Shown: positions 17,173-27,859, counted from the first letter of the stretch. The stretch: 64,000 nt of DNA from Cyclobacteriaceae bacterium YHN15 (GCA_003797895.1 RKQB01000003.1:1-64000), one strand, 5' to 3'. Made by a program: numbers and translations. The notes: generated by a model from the letters alone, not told the origin.

Positions 17173-20100
17173 TTAGAATCCTAACTGAACTCCAATAGTA
17201 TAGTTTTTAGTCAAAGGAATCTGACCAGTACCTGCGCCAACGAATTCCGGATCGTATCCTGGATAGTCAGAATATGTCCACAAGTTCAAACCTTGAGCAT
17301 ATACTCTTGCCCTTGTAAGACCAAGGTTTCTGACTAAAGTAGGATTAAATGTATATCCAATGGTCAATTGTGCCAAACGAATAAAATCTGCATTCAAAAT
17401 GGTAGCTGTACCGAAATTTCTTCCTTGGCTTCTGATTTCATTACCACCATTCAATGCAAGATTTCTAGGAATGTCCGTCATATCACCTGGTTCTCTCCAA
17501 GATCTGTCATTCACATCTCTCAAAGCATTCAAAGTCAAACGGGTTCCATTTTCCCTTAAGAAACCGTACTGACCATCTGTAACTTTAGCTCCATACTCGT
17601 AGGTAAAGAAGGCAGTCAATTCAAATCCTTTATATCGGAAAGTGTTGTTAAAACCTCCATAAATCGGGGCTAAACTGGAACCAAAGTAAACCCTATCCGC
17701 CGCTATTGGAAGGTAAGTTCTGTTTCCATTGATATCATACCACATTGGCCTTCCAGTAGCTGGGTTAACACCTGCATATTCAGCCGCAAACCAGGAACCC
17801 GGTGCTTGAGCCCCTGGGAATGGTGGATTACCTACAGGTTGACCAACGGCCAATCCCGGATTGGCAGGAAGGAATTCAAGATCATCGTACAACCTGACAA
17901 TCTCATTTCTGATATAGGTGAAGTTGAATGTAGTTCTCCAAGAGAAACCACCCCTATCCAAATTAATGGTACTCAATTCAAATTCAATACCTTTATTCAT
18001 CAATTCACCGACATTGTTGGCAATGGACTCAAATCCATTTGTCCATAGGATAGGCTGATTTAACAACAAATCTTTTGTTCTTCTATCAAAAACATCCACA
18101 CTACCGGTGATTCTATTTCCTAAGAAACCATAATCCACACCAATATTAAACGTTTCATTGGTTTCCCAACCTAGATCAAGGTTTGCCAAGCCACTAGGTC
18201 GTATACCTGCAGAACCGGAATAATTTCCGCCTCCACTGTACAAACCTCTAGCAGCAAAGTTTCCTATCTGGTCATTACCGGTTCTACCCCAGGAAGCCCT
18301 CAATTTCAAATCTGTTATGGCTTCGGAATTTTTCAGGAAATCTTCCATCGCGATATTCCAACCTGCTCTTACAGAAGGGAAAAGGCCATATTGGGTATTT
18401 GCTCCAAATCGGGAAGATCCGTCATAACGTGCTGTTGCAGTGAAAAGGTATTTTTCTTTATAGTTATAGTTTGCATTGGCAAAAACACCCTGTCTTCTGT
18501 AACCTGTCCAGAAACCTGAGGCAAAAACCGGCTCAGCACCTGATTGTAAATAACGGAATTGAAAAGTAGGGAAACCAATGGTTTCTCCGCTTAAGCCTTC
18601 TCTGGTTTCGGATACAAATTCATATCCTCCCAATAATGAGAGATTGTGAACATTATTATATGTCTTATTCCAGTTTACGGTATGGGTAGTTATAAACCTG
18701 GATCTCCAATCATTAGAGGAAGTGGCTCTACCCCTTACCCCTGCTCCATCAGGAGTTCGTGGATCTCTGTACCTTTCTTCAAGTATTAACCTGTAGTCTA
18801 TACCGACCAAACCTCTATAGACCAAATTATCCATTAATTTGTAGGATGCAATTGCATTACCTACAACGGTATTGGTGGTTGATTTTCCAGAGTTGTATTC
18901 ATTTACCAATACAATGTTCTGACCCAACACTCCTCCAATGGCGGTATTGAATGATCCATCTTCATTGTATATTGGATTGTGAGGCAATACTGCTGAAGAG
19001 GAGAAAGCAGGGCTACCTAGGAAAGCTCCATCAATGGCAAAAGGGACATTTTGAGTAACAGTAGACAGGTTTATATTGGTCTCTAAGTCCAATCTGTCAT
19101 TCGCTTTGTGCTTGATGGAGGTTCTGAAGGTTCCTCTTTCAAAATCTACCGGCTTAAATGAAGATTCCTGATAGTTGTAAGAACCTGACAAGAAAAACTG
19201 GGTTTTGTCATCACCACCGGAAACGTTCATTTCATAATTTTGAAGATTACCTGTTCCCATTACCTCTCTTTGCCAATCATAAGTAGGCAAAGCTAAACCA
19301 ATAGCGTTCAATTCTTCCCTGGATAAGGATTGCCAGTTGGCAGGTAGTCTTGCCATATTATTCAAAGCGTTGGCTTCTGGCGAAGCATTTCCTGAGTTGC
19401 TAAATGCATCTCTTCTCATCTCATACCACTCAGCACCCCCTAAAACATCCAGATATTTCATGGGTTGGGTCTGACCTGCAAAAGCATTGAATTCAAATCT
19501 GGCTTTCCCTGCTTTTCCTTTCTTAGTGGTAATAATAACAACCCCATTAGCTGCTTGGGAACCATAAATAGCTGCTGAAGCAGCGTCTTTCAGGATTTCC
19601 ATGGATTCAATGTCATTGGGGTTTAAGAAAGCCAGTGGGTTAGCCTGTGTAAAGGATGCATCAGACTGATTGTTCAACTGAACACCATCTACAATAAAAA
19701 GAGGTTCATTACCAGCAGTAATAGATCCTACACCACGGATACGGATATTAACTGCACCACCAGGGAGACCGTTTGCTGAACGTACCTGAACACCGGATGC
19801 TCTACCTTGTAAAGCTCTGTCGAAGGACTGCATAGGCAGGTTTTCTATCAATTCACCTTTCACAGAAGAAACAGCACCTGTAACTTCTCTTTTTGGTTGG
19901 GTTCCATAACCTGTTACGATTATTTCTTCCAAACTTCTGGTATCAGGTTGCAATACCACATTGATCTGTGAACGGTTGCCAATATTGACTTCCTGAGTCA
20001 CAGAACCCACAAAACTGAAAACAAGTGTGTTGTTTTCCTGGGGGACATTCAGTGAATAATTACCGTCTAAGTCGGTAGCGGTACCAAGTGTAGTACCCTT

Positions 20101-20235
20101 CACTATGACTGATGCACCTGGAATAGGCAAACCATCCTCACCGGAGGTCACCGTTCCAGTTACTACCCGACTTTGAGCAAATGCCGAAACAGCTGCAAAA
20201 AGGAGTGATAGTCCTAGAAGTAAAACTTTCCTCAT
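17173..20235 (-). CDS. SusC/RagA family TonB-linked outer membrane transporter (copy 1)
   Basis: 1020 residues from the ATG at 20235 (MRKVLLLGLS), which begins a proper signal peptide; an in-frame ATG ten codons upstream lacks one. Domains: carboxypeptidase-regulatory-like region (about 22-97, GTTLGTATDLDGNYSL), TonB box LEEIIVTGYG (102-111), plug with SFDRALQGRASGV and IRIRGVGSI, then a 22-strand type barrel ending in IGVQLGF. It imports a ligand captured by SusD, energised by TonB. The substrate is unknown; no glycoside hydrolase is in this operon. Confidence 0.95.
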   Translation of the reverse strand: MRKVLLLGLSLLFAAVSAFAQSRVVTGTVTSGEDGLPIPGASVIVKGTTLGTATDLDGNYSLNVPQENNTLVFSFVGSVTQEVNIGNRSQINVVLQPDTRSLEEIIVTGYGTQPKREVTGAVSSVKGELIENLPMQSFDRALQGRASGVQVRSANGLPGGAVNIRIRGVGSITAGNEPLFIVDGVQLNNQSDASFTQANPLAFLNPNDIESMEILKDAASAAIYGSQAANGVVIITTKKGKAGKARFEFNAFAGQTQPMKYLDVLGGAEWYEMRRDAFSNSGNASPEANALNNMARLPANWQSLSREELNAIGLALPTYDWQREVMGTGNLQNYEMNVSGGDDKTQFFLSGSYNYQESSFKPVDFERGTFRTSIKHKANDRLDLETNINLSTVTQNVPFAIDGAFLGSPAFSSSAVLPHNPIYNEDGSFNTAIGGVLGQNIVLVNEYNSGKSTTNTVVGNAIASYKLMDNLVYRGLVGIDYRLILEERYRDPRTPDGAGVRGRATSSNDWRSRFITTHTVNWNKTYNNVHNLSLLGGYEFVSETREGLSGETIGFPTFQFRYLQSGAEPVFASGFWTGYRRQGVFANANYNYKEKYLFTATARYDGSSRFGANTQYGLFPSVRAGWNIAMEDFLKNSEAITDLKLRASWGRTGNDQIGNFAARGLYSGGGNYSGSAGIRPSGLANLDLGWETNETFNIGVDYGFLGNRITGSVDVFDRRTKDLLLNQPILWTNGFESIANNVGELMNKGIEFELSTINLDRGGFSWRTTFNFTYIRNEIVRLYDDLEFLPANPGLAVGQPVGNPPFPGAQAPGSWFAAEYAGVNPATGRPMWYDINGNRTYLPIAADRVYFGSSLAPIYGGFNNTFRYKGFELTAFFTYEYGAKVTDGQYGFLRENGTRLTLNALRDVNDRSWREPGDMTDIPRNLALNGGNEIRSQGRNFGTATILNADFIRLAQLTIGYTFNPTLVRNLGLTRARVYAQGLNLWTYSDYPGYDPEFVGAGTGQIPLTKNYTIGVQLGF

Positions 20236-20262
20236 AATTGAAATTTTTAGTTTAACGATTTT

Positions 20263-20294
20263 CAATTTTATTTATTAACTTGATATAATGCAAA
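20263..20294 (-). promoter_or_regulatory. putative promoter of susC1
   Basis: On the minus strand TTTG (20291-20294) is followed by 20 bases and then TAAAATTG (20263-20270), one mismatch from TAnnTTTG. It lies 28 bases upstream of the ATG at 20235. It also argues for that ATG over the one at 20265. Confidence 0.45.
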
Positions 20295-20893
20295 ACCGCT
20301 TAAAAAATTTCTACTTTGATGTTGCTGTAGGTATTCTTTGAAAATTTGGAAATAAAAACTTTTAATAGAATAATTTTTTGTGTTTTGGATTTTTAAAAAA
20401 TACATTATGCCTATATCCTATATAATTTTTAATTACACAGAATTAAATTTTTTTTAACTTTTGTTAACAAAAACTTAAACCTAGTAATATAATTATAAAA
20501 CTATATAATTAATAAATGACAAGTTATTATCAATATTTAATTATCTTTAAAATAATAAAAAGGTATTTATTAAAATTATTCTTATATTTTATAAAATTTA
20601 ATATAGAAATTAAAAAAAATATTACTTATTTAACTCCCTGTTTTATACAACTTTTACCATATTTTCACTCTTCATTAAGAAATACCACAAAATTTTCATA
20701 TGGATATTAATTTTTTTATAAAATAATATTTACACATTGATTTCTACCAACTCCAAACTACTTTCTTAATTAAATTTTTCAGGAATTTTACAGATTCTTT
20801 ATACTGAACCTTTTGTATTTTTCAAATGAAAAAATAATATTTTACCGTTCTTGTAAAAACGAACTAAAATTCAGTTAATATTAAAAAATTCAA
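20295..20893. other. AT-rich gap between the two susCD units
   Basis: About 600 bases, extremely rich in A and T, with poly-T and poly-A runs. No open frame here has convincing codon use or family similarity, and no clear hairpin terminator follows susD2. It may hold upstream regulatory DNA for susC1 and a 3' region for susD2. Confidence 0.5.
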
Positions 20894-22432
20894 TCAATAT
20901 CCTCTATTTTGATTGAGGTTACTGTTCAATTCCACTTCTCTTTGAGGGATTGGGGCCAAAATTCTGAAATCTTCGAAAGCCACAAAATCATTTGGTCCCA
21001 AAAAGGACCTTTTGTCTATATCTCGACCATTACGTTTCAAATCAAAAAACCGCTGCCCTTCAAAAGCAAACTCCTTGAAACGCTCTATCAGAATTTCTTC
21101 AAGTATCAATTGACGCTCAAACACCACCGGACCAAGTCCTCTCAAAGCTCTGAAGGCGTTTAGTTCAACCAAGGCCTCTGTTTCCCTTCCTAATTGAAAA
21201 TAAGCTTCTGCCTTGTTCAAGATCATTTCGGATTTTCTGATAACAGGGATATTGTCTCCGTAATCAAACCCGTTTTTGCCAAGAAATTTCATGCATTCTA
21301 TCTGTCTTCGGGCAAACCTTTGGTTGTTCCCTGTGGTATAAAGTCTAGCCCTGATATCCTGATTCCGGATAACATCCCAATTGTTGTTATCAGAAGCAGG
21401 GTTTCCTATTTGGTTGGGAGCTAATCCGAAAAGGTCTAAAACAATTGGGCTTGGAATTAAATCGCCCCATCCGCCTCGGACATTTTTATTGCTCAAATCA
21501 AGTATAGTATTGAATGTAGCCTGCAAAGAAACATCCTGACCAAGAGATTCATCAGGTGTTTGTATCCTGACCTCAAACATGGACTCTGGATGCACAGAAG
21601 CTTCCCATCCAAGGACATAATTTTCTCCAGACAGCAATTCTCCAATACTTGAGTTCAAAGCTGAATTTGAGGCATTCAAAACAGTCTGCCAGTTCCCATT
21701 GTACAAGGCTACCCTTGACAGCAAAGCGAATGCTGCCCCAGCTGAAGCAAATTGTGTTCCTTGTCTATTGGAATTCTGCAACAAACCAACGGCATCATTT
21801 AGGTCACTTATGATCTGTGAGTAGTTCTGGGCAAGCGTAGCCCTGGGATATTCATTCAGGTAGGCAATATCAGCAATAAATACAGCATTTAGTGGCATTG
21901 GAATCCCACCTTGGTCCACTACACCATCCTGATAAACTGCTGTAGGTATATAGGCATATACTTTGACCAGATCAAAAAAGAATAAGGCTCTTAAAAACTT
22001 AGCCTCACCTTCCCATCTTGACAAGTCACTTTCGGAAGCACCACTTACTCCTTTTTCAATCTGATCCAAAATCAAATTCAATTCAGAAATTGCAGCATAA
22101 GCATTTTGCCAAAAACCTGAAGAAAAATGGGCATTGGGCACGTTATCATTTTCAGGAACCAATCTTCCTGAATTACCCGTTGCAAAACCTACGTCTGACA
22201 AAGCATCAGATTTGGCGAACATATCCCTGCCATAATGATCTAAAGCCCTTAATCTTCCATACACCGAATTCAAAGCTTGTTCCATCCCCTGAAGGCTTTT
22301 CAATGCATCAGATGTCCGGGTTGTCTGTCTTGGATCTACTTCCAGGTCACAGGAATAAAGTAATATTCCAATTGTGAAAAGCAAAAAAACTTTAATTGCT
22401 CCATTTGAGAGTCCTTTCCCGATCTTCTTCAT
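20894..22432 (-). CDS. SusD/RagB family nutrient-binding lipoprotein (copy 2)
   Basis: 512 residues. Lipobox LLYSC. Same plan as copy 1: CDLEVDPRQT, GRDMFAKSDALSDVG, EGEAKFLRALFFFDLVKVYA, and the C-terminal ERFKEFAFEGQRFFDLKRNG and LNQNRGY. The two copies align over their full length with many substitutions, so the duplication is not recent. It follows susC2 by five bases. No lipoprotein gene follows. Confidence 0.94.
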   Translation of the reverse strand: MKKIGKGLSNGAIKVFLLFTIGILLYSCDLEVDPRQTTRTSDALKSLQGMEQALNSVYGRLRALDHYGRDMFAKSDALSDVGFATGNSGRLVPENDNVPNAHFSSGFWQNAYAAISELNLILDQIEKGVSGASESDLSRWEGEAKFLRALFFFDLVKVYAYIPTAVYQDGVVDQGGIPMPLNAVFIADIAYLNEYPRATLAQNYSQIISDLNDAVGLLQNSNRQGTQFASAGAAFALLSRVALYNGNWQTVLNASNSALNSSIGELLSGENYVLGWEASVHPESMFEVRIQTPDESLGQDVSLQATFNTILDLSNKNVRGGWGDLIPSPIVLDLFGLAPNQIGNPASDNNNWDVIRNQDIRARLYTTGNNQRFARRQIECMKFLGKNGFDYGDNIPVIRKSEMILNKAEAYFQLGRETEALVELNAFRALRGLGPVVFERQLILEEILIERFKEFAFEGQRFFDLKRNGRDIDKRSFLGPNDFVAFEDFRILAPIPQREVELNSNLNQNRGY

Positions 22433-22437
22433 AACAA

Positions 22438-25400
22438 TTAAAAACTTAACTGAATACCAATATTGTAACTTTTGTGAATGGGGATTTGCCCGGTACCTGA
22501 TCCCATAAATTCGGGATCATATCCCGGATAATCCGTGTAAGTCCAAAGATTTATTCCCTGTGCATAAATTCTTGCCTGGGATAATCCCAGATTCCTGAGA
22601 AGTTCAGGGTCAAAGGAATAAGCAATTTTTAATTGGGCCAAGCGGATAAAATCAGCTTTCAATAAGGAAGCTGAACCGAAATTTCTGTTCTGACTTCTTG
22701 CAGCATCACCAACAGACTGGGCAAAATTCCGTGGAATATCCGTCATGTCCCCCGGTTCTCTCCAAGACCTGTCGTTTACATCTCTTAAGGCATTAAAAGT
22801 AAAGACATTTCCATTGTCTCTGAGGAAATTATACTGTCCGTCAGACACAATAGCACCATATTCATAAGTGAAAAAAGTCGTCAGCTCAAAGCCTTTTATC
22901 TTAAAAGTATTATTTAAACCGCCAAAATAAGGGGGGAAATTTGATCCCCAATATACCCTGTCGTTACTAGTGGGCAAATAAGTATAATTTCCATTGGCAT
23001 CTAACCACATCGGCCTTCCTGTGGCTGGATTGGCCCCCGCATATTCTGCAACAAACCATGAACCGGGCGAGACCTCACCTGGAAAAGCAGGATTTCCCAC
23101 GGGTTGACCCACTGCCCATCTAGGGTTATCGGGAATGGACTGAAGACCATCATACAAGGATGTCACCTCATTTTTTATATAGCTGAAATTAAAGGAAGTA
23201 TACCAGGAAAAAACCCCTTTCTCCAAGTTAAGGGTATTTATTTCAAATTCAAGCCCCCGGTTTCTTAAACCACCAATATTCCTAAAAAACGCATCTGAAT
23301 TATTGATCCAAAGTATAGGTATGTTCAATATCAAATCCCTTGTCTTTCTTTCGAACACATCAATACTTGCAGTAACCTTTCCGCTCGCTGTTCCAAAATC
23401 CAAACCAAAATTCAGGGTTTCATTGGTCTCCCACCTCAAGTTGGGGTTTTCAAAGGAAATCGGCCTGATTCCACTTCCTCCAGAATAAGTATTTCCCTGT
23501 CCATACATTCCGATCGCACGGAAATCACCTATTTGGTCATTTCCTGAAAGTCCCCAAGAAGCCCTAATTCTCAAATCTGATACTTTATCTGAACTGCTCA
23601 AAAAATCCTCATTGGCCAAATTCCAGCCTAATTTCACGAAAGGAAACCAACCATAACGAAAGTTTGAACCGAACCGGGAAGAACCATCAAACCTGGTACC
23701 GACATGGATCAGGTATTTTTCAGCGATCTGATAATTGACCCCTAAAAATGCCCCCTGTCTTTTATATCCTGCCCATAAAGTATCACTTGAAATTATATTC
23801 AATCCTGGAATCGAATTATCCCAACTTGGTAGAGAAACCCCAGTGGCGATAGAGGAAACACCATCTCTTTCCTCAGTTAAAAATTCATATCCTGCATATA
23901 TAGAGAGCAAACTGTTTTCCAATTTCTTTGTCCAATCCAGGGTATGATTGGTCATGTATCTTTCTACAAGGTACTCTGCAGCAGAATTACGTCCATTCAA
24001 TGGTTCTCCATCGGGAGTCCTTGGATCCCTAAAACTATATTCTTGTATTGTTCTGTAATCCACACCGACGAGGCCTTTGTAATTCAGATTGTCGACCAAT
24101 CTGTAATTCACAATAAAGTTACCAACAGCAGCATCCGTATTGGCTTTTCCAGAATTATAATCATTCACCAAAGCAATATTCTGTCCGGCCAATCCACCTA
24201 TTTGAGTGTTAAAAGTCCCATCCTCGTTAAAAATTGGATTATGCCTTAATATCAAAGAAGTGGCATAGGCGGGATTTCCAATAAATGCTCCATCTGTGGT
24301 GAAGGGAACATTTTGACCTGTCCTGGCCAAATTGATATTGGTTTCAAGTTTTAGACGGTCTTTAATGGTCTGACTGATAGAAGCCCTGATAGTTCCCCTC
24401 TCAAAATCTACCGGTGAAAAAGTAGACCCGCTATAATGGTAGGATCCGGATACGTAATACAATGTATTTTTGCTTCCACCTGCTGCATTCAATTCGTAGT
24501 TATGAAGCATGCTATTGCCCATCATTTGCCTTTGCCAATCATAAGTAGGCACGCTTGTTCCAATGGCATCCAGTTCAGCCGGACTCAATTGATTCCAATT
24601 TTGGGGAAGTATTCCCATATTTGAAAGCGTCAAAGCCTCAGGAATGACATTTCCGGAATTTCTGTACGCATCCCTTCTCATTTCGTACCATTCAGGACCC
24701 TCCAACAAGTCAAAATATTTGATGGGCATGGTTTCTCCCGCATAAGCATTCAATTCCAATCTCATCTTTCCGGTCTTTCCCTTCTTAGTAGTAACTAGAA
24801 TCACCCCATTTGCACCTTGATTACCGTAAATGGCCGTGGATGCAGCATCTTTGAGCACCTCAATATCCTCTATTTCATTGGGATTCAAAAAGGCCAAGGG
24901 ATTGGACTGGGTATAAAGTGAAAAAGAAACGTTGTTGATCATAACACCGTCCACAATATATAAGGGCTCGTTCCCTGCATATATAGAACCCACCCCTCTT
25001 ATTCTAGCATTGATGACCCCGCCCGGAATTCCACCGGCAGCTTTTACAAGCAGACCTGGAGTTCTCCCTTGCAACGCTCTGTCAAAAGATTGAAAGGGAA
25101 TATTTTCGATTAAATCTCCCGTAACTTTAGACCTAGCATCATCCTTTTGGGGATCCTGCAGTTCCTCCTCTTCATCTATTTTCTCCTCTTTGACAATTTT
25201 TTCCTCCTCCTTGATTTCTGGCAAGGGAGTCAAATAAACATCCATCAAATCCTCAGAACCAAAAGACACTTCCTCTGTTTGATAACCAATAAAGCTGTAT
25301 ACTAGGGTAAAATCTTCCTGATTTACATTTAGAACATACCTACCGTTTAAGTCAGATAAAGTACCTATAGTAGTACCTCTCAAGATAATGGAAGCACCGG

Positions 25401-25518
25401 AAATGGGTTGATTGGTTTTTTTTGAAAAAACCTGCCCGCTTACAATTCTACTTTGGGCATTTACTGCGGCCGTAGAAATAAACAATAAACAGGCGATCAA
25501 AGATAAAAATACCTTCAT
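22438..25518 (-). CDS. SusC/RagA family outer membrane protein (copy 2), TonB-box region replaced
   Basis: 1026 residues. Signal peptide, carboxypeptidase-regulatory-like domain (about 23-97), plug (SFDRALQGRTPGLLV, IRGVGSIYAGNEPLYIVDG) and barrel ending in IGIQLSF are all intact and parallel to copy 1. The stretch that holds LEEIIVTGYG in copy 1 is missing; residues 101-128 are instead a Glu/Lys-rich segment (EIKEEEKIVKEEKIDEEEEL). Loss of a recognisable TonB box could alter energising, or the segment may work differently. It heads a two-gene unit with susD2. Confidence 0.93.
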   Translation of the reverse strand: MKVFLSLIACLLFISTAAVNAQSRIVSGQVFSKKTNQPISGASIILRGTTIGTLSDLNGRYVLNVNQEDFTLVYSFIGYQTEEVSFGSEDLMDVYLTPLPEIKEEEKIVKEEKIDEEEELQDPQKDDARSKVTGDLIENIPFQSFDRALQGRTPGLLVKAAGGIPGGVINARIRGVGSIYAGNEPLYIVDGVMINNVSFSLYTQSNPLAFLNPNEIEDIEVLKDAASTAIYGNQGANGVILVTTKKGKTGKMRLELNAYAGETMPIKYFDLLEGPEWYEMRRDAYRNSGNVIPEALTLSNMGILPQNWNQLSPAELDAIGTSVPTYDWQRQMMGNSMLHNYELNAAGGSKNTLYYVSGSYHYSGSTFSPVDFERGTIRASISQTIKDRLKLETNINLARTGQNVPFTTDGAFIGNPAYATSLILRHNPIFNEDGTFNTQIGGLAGQNIALVNDYNSGKANTDAAVGNFIVNYRLVDNLNYKGLVGVDYRTIQEYSFRDPRTPDGEPLNGRNSAAEYLVERYMTNHTLDWTKKLENSLLSIYAGYEFLTEERDGVSSIATGVSLPSWDNSIPGLNIISSDTLWAGYKRQGAFLGVNYQIAEKYLIHVGTRFDGSSRFGSNFRYGWFPFVKLGWNLANEDFLSSSDKVSDLRIRASWGLSGNDQIGDFRAIGMYGQGNTYSGGSGIRPISFENPNLRWETNETLNFGLDFGTASGKVTASIDVFERKTRDLILNIPILWINNSDAFFRNIGGLRNRGLEFEINTLNLEKGVFSWYTSFNFSYIKNEVTSLYDGLQSIPDNPRWAVGQPVGNPAFPGEVSPGSWFVAEYAGANPATGRPMWLDANGNYTYLPTSNDRVYWGSNFPPYFGGLNNTFKIKGFELTTFFTYEYGAIVSDGQYNFLRDNGNVFTFNALRDVNDRSWREPGDMTDIPRNFAQSVGDAARSQNRNFGSASLLKADFIRLAQLKIAYSFDPELLRNLGLSQARIYAQGINLWTYTDYPGYDPEFMGSGTGQIPIHKSYNIGIQLSF

Positions 25519-25935
25519 ATCGGGTCTATTAGATTTAATAAATGTAATTCAATAATTGAACCCTGAGATTCATATTTTTTTACTGTAGCTTTCAGGCAAA
25601 ATAAGTTGCAGCACATTTCACCTGGCCTAAAATTATGAAAAAAATATTAAAATAAAATATTATTGTATAAAATTTGTTTATTTCAAAATATGAAGGGTAT
25701 GAAATTACATTAATTTAAAAAAAACCGAATTTTATTTCAAACAGAGTTTTTTAAATTTCAAATACAGATTTTCTTTTTTTGACCTAAGTTTAAGATAAAT
25801 CCAGGTAAGACAGAAAGGTTGATAAAAAAAAATCTTTTAATGGGTAATACTTGCTAAAAATCAACATTGTTTTTCTTCTTCTCACAAGAATATAACCAAA
25901 TTCCCGGCTGAAATTCATTAATGATTATCTTTGAT
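25519..25935. other. AT-rich gap upstream of susC2
   Basis: About 420 bases with long A and T runs. I find no gene, no clear promoter with both boxes and no hairpin terminator. TACATTTA on the minus strand at 25539-25546 is one base from TAnnTTTG and could be the -7 box for susC2, but no -33 box fits. Confidence 0.4.
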
Positions 25936-27855
25936 TTAGAGAATCGTTATGGTGATCCTCCTGTTTAAGGCCCTGTTTTCAGGGTTATCATTTGGTCGGA
26001 TGGGTTCTTTGTCTCCCATTCCTACGGAAAGCATTCTATCTTCTTTGATACCCTTAGAAAGTAAATAGTGCTTTACACTCTCCGCCCTTCTTTGGCTTAA
26101 GTTTTGATTATATGTGTTGGAACCCACATTATCGGTATGACCGGAAATGAGAATTTTTACATTTTTATTGACCATTAAAAAATCATACAGCCTGACCAAA
26201 GAACTTAGGGATTCCGGTTGTAATTCATCTTTGTCAAAATCAAAAAATATATTTTCGAATATGAACGCTTCTCCGGAGGCTATGGGAGTCAATGATATTT
26301 CAAGATTATCCTTATCTTTAAGACTATCTCTTTCAACATTATATATCTTTGGGAGATATCCTTCTTTTTCCACATATAGTCCCGAAATAGATTTGTCCGG
26401 ATAGATCATCATAAAGTCCCCACTTTTCCCATCTGACCTAAACTGATACAAGGTACTGTCATTGCTTAGACTTACCAAAGATAATCTGGCATCAATTGGC
26501 TGGCCGGTTTTACTGTTCAACACCTTCCCTTGGGTTACCACCAATTTTTCCCCAATTTCTATTTCTTCTGGAAACTTGAACCTAAACAAATAGGAGTTTT
26601 CAACCTTTCCCTCATTGAAAGTGCTTTCTGTATAATAGGCATAATCTCTTTGTGCAGTAATGAAAAGTGAGAACTGATCACGTTGATCGTTAATTGGGTA
26701 CCCTAAATTTTCAGGCTCCATGAATTCCCCATTTTCAACCCTGGAGAAAAAAAGGTCCATTCCACCAAATCCCCTATGTCCATTGGATGCGAAAAATAAA
26801 ATTTCATTGTTAAAGTAAATAAAAGGTGAAACTTCATCCTTGGGTGTATTGATCTTTGATCCTAAGTTTTTTGCCTCAGACCAGGACCCATCGGGCATTC
26901 TCAAGGTATACCAGATGTCATTACCACCATATCCACCTCTTCTGTCGGATGAAAAGAACAAAATTCTTCCATCAGCGGAGAGGGATGGCTGCGAATCCCA
27001 AGACCTTGAATTAACGCTTTTCCCCATATTTTCAGATCTTCTCCACTGCCCATTCACTTTGTAGGCAATATATAGATCACAGCTCCCAAAGGAGTCAGGG
27101 GCATCACAAGAAGTATAAATCAGGATATTCCCATCCGCAGAAATGGTACAGGTCCCTTCATTATAGGGCGTGTTGATGATTTCCGAAATGCCTTCCGGTT
27201 TGGTCCAATTTACTTCATCATCACGTAAGTAGCTTACAAAAATATCCTCTTTCTGATAGTTTTCTGTTCCATCTCTTTTTGTAAATAAGAGTTTTTTGCT
27301 ATCGGCAGTTAAAACAGGGAAATATTGCAACTTATAACCATTGATCGGTTCAGGCAATTTTTCTTTTTGAAGTACAATTTCTTTCCCAAGCTGTTCAGTC
27401 AAAAAGGATATTTGCTCGTGCATTTCTATATATTCCAGAGCTCTTTTAAATTCATTACTCAAAAGGGGATCCAATTCCCGGAATTTATTTATGGATTCAA
27501 CGTACATGCCTTTGGCCAAGTAGATATTCAATTTGAGCCATCCAAACTCTGACTTTACTTTTTGATTGGCTTTTGAAGACCTGGTTTCTCCACGCTCCAC
27601 AACTTTAAGGGCTTCGTCCGGATTTCCCTTGGTAAGCAGAATACGACCCCATTTGATGTAAGACTCCAAAAAACTTGCCTCTCTGTTGATGGATGCCTTA
27701 TATTTTTCGATAGCCTCATCGTACATCCTTTTTTTTACCAAGTCATCACCTTCCTGATGGAGTTTTATGGCCTTACTATCTATAATGGAGTACTCCTGTG
27801 AGTAGCCATACTCTATAAAGAATAATAAACTGAAAGCAAGAAGGGCGATTCTCAT
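25936..27855 (-). CDS. OmpA family protein with TPR and PD40 repeats, PorE-like
   Basis: 639 residues from the ATG at 27855, which opens a signal peptide (MRIALLAFSLLFFIEYGYSQ); a longer frame upstream overlaps queE. Domains: TPR-like helices (about 25-150), a PD40/WD40-like beta-propeller (about 165-430, with repeats such as PSLSADGRILFFSSDRRGGY), a carboxypeptidase-regulatory-like domain (about 450-530), and an OmpA C-terminal peptidoglycan-binding domain (ISGHTDNVGSNTYNQNLSQR). This is the order found in PorE of the type IX secretion system, which links it to peptidoglycan. Unlike PorE it has no lipobox. It follows queE by four bases. Confidence 0.85.
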   Translation of the reverse strand: MRIALLAFSLLFFIEYGYSQEYSIIDSKAIKLHQEGDDLVKKRMYDEAIEKYKASINREASFLESYIKWGRILLTKGNPDEALKVVERGETRSSKANQKVKSEFGWLKLNIYLAKGMYVESINKFRELDPLLSNEFKRALEYIEMHEQISFLTEQLGKEIVLQKEKLPEPINGYKLQYFPVLTADSKKLLFTKRDGTENYQKEDIFVSYLRDDEVNWTKPEGISEIINTPYNEGTCTISADGNILIYTSCDAPDSFGSCDLYIAYKVNGQWRRSENMGKSVNSRSWDSQPSLSADGRILFFSSDRRGGYGGNDIWYTLRMPDGSWSEAKNLGSKINTPKDEVSPFIYFNNEILFFASNGHRGFGGMDLFFSRVENGEFMEPENLGYPINDQRDQFSLFITAQRDYAYYTESTFNEGKVENSYLFRFKFPEEIEIGEKLVVTQGKVLNSKTGQPIDARLSLVSLSNDSTLYQFRSDGKSGDFMMIYPDKSISGLYVEKEGYLPKIYNVERDSLKDKDNLEISLTPIASGEAFIFENIFFDFDKDELQPESLSSLVRLYDFLMVNKNVKILISGHTDNVGSNTYNQNLSQRRAESVKHYLLSKGIKEDRMLSVGMGDKEPIRPNDNPENRALNRRITITIL

Positions 27856-27859
27856 GAGT

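Noticed and set aside
20516..20710. 64-codon frame in the AT-rich gap
   Set aside because: Composed of Ile/Phe/Lys/Tyr as expected from A/T bias alone, no similarity to any family.
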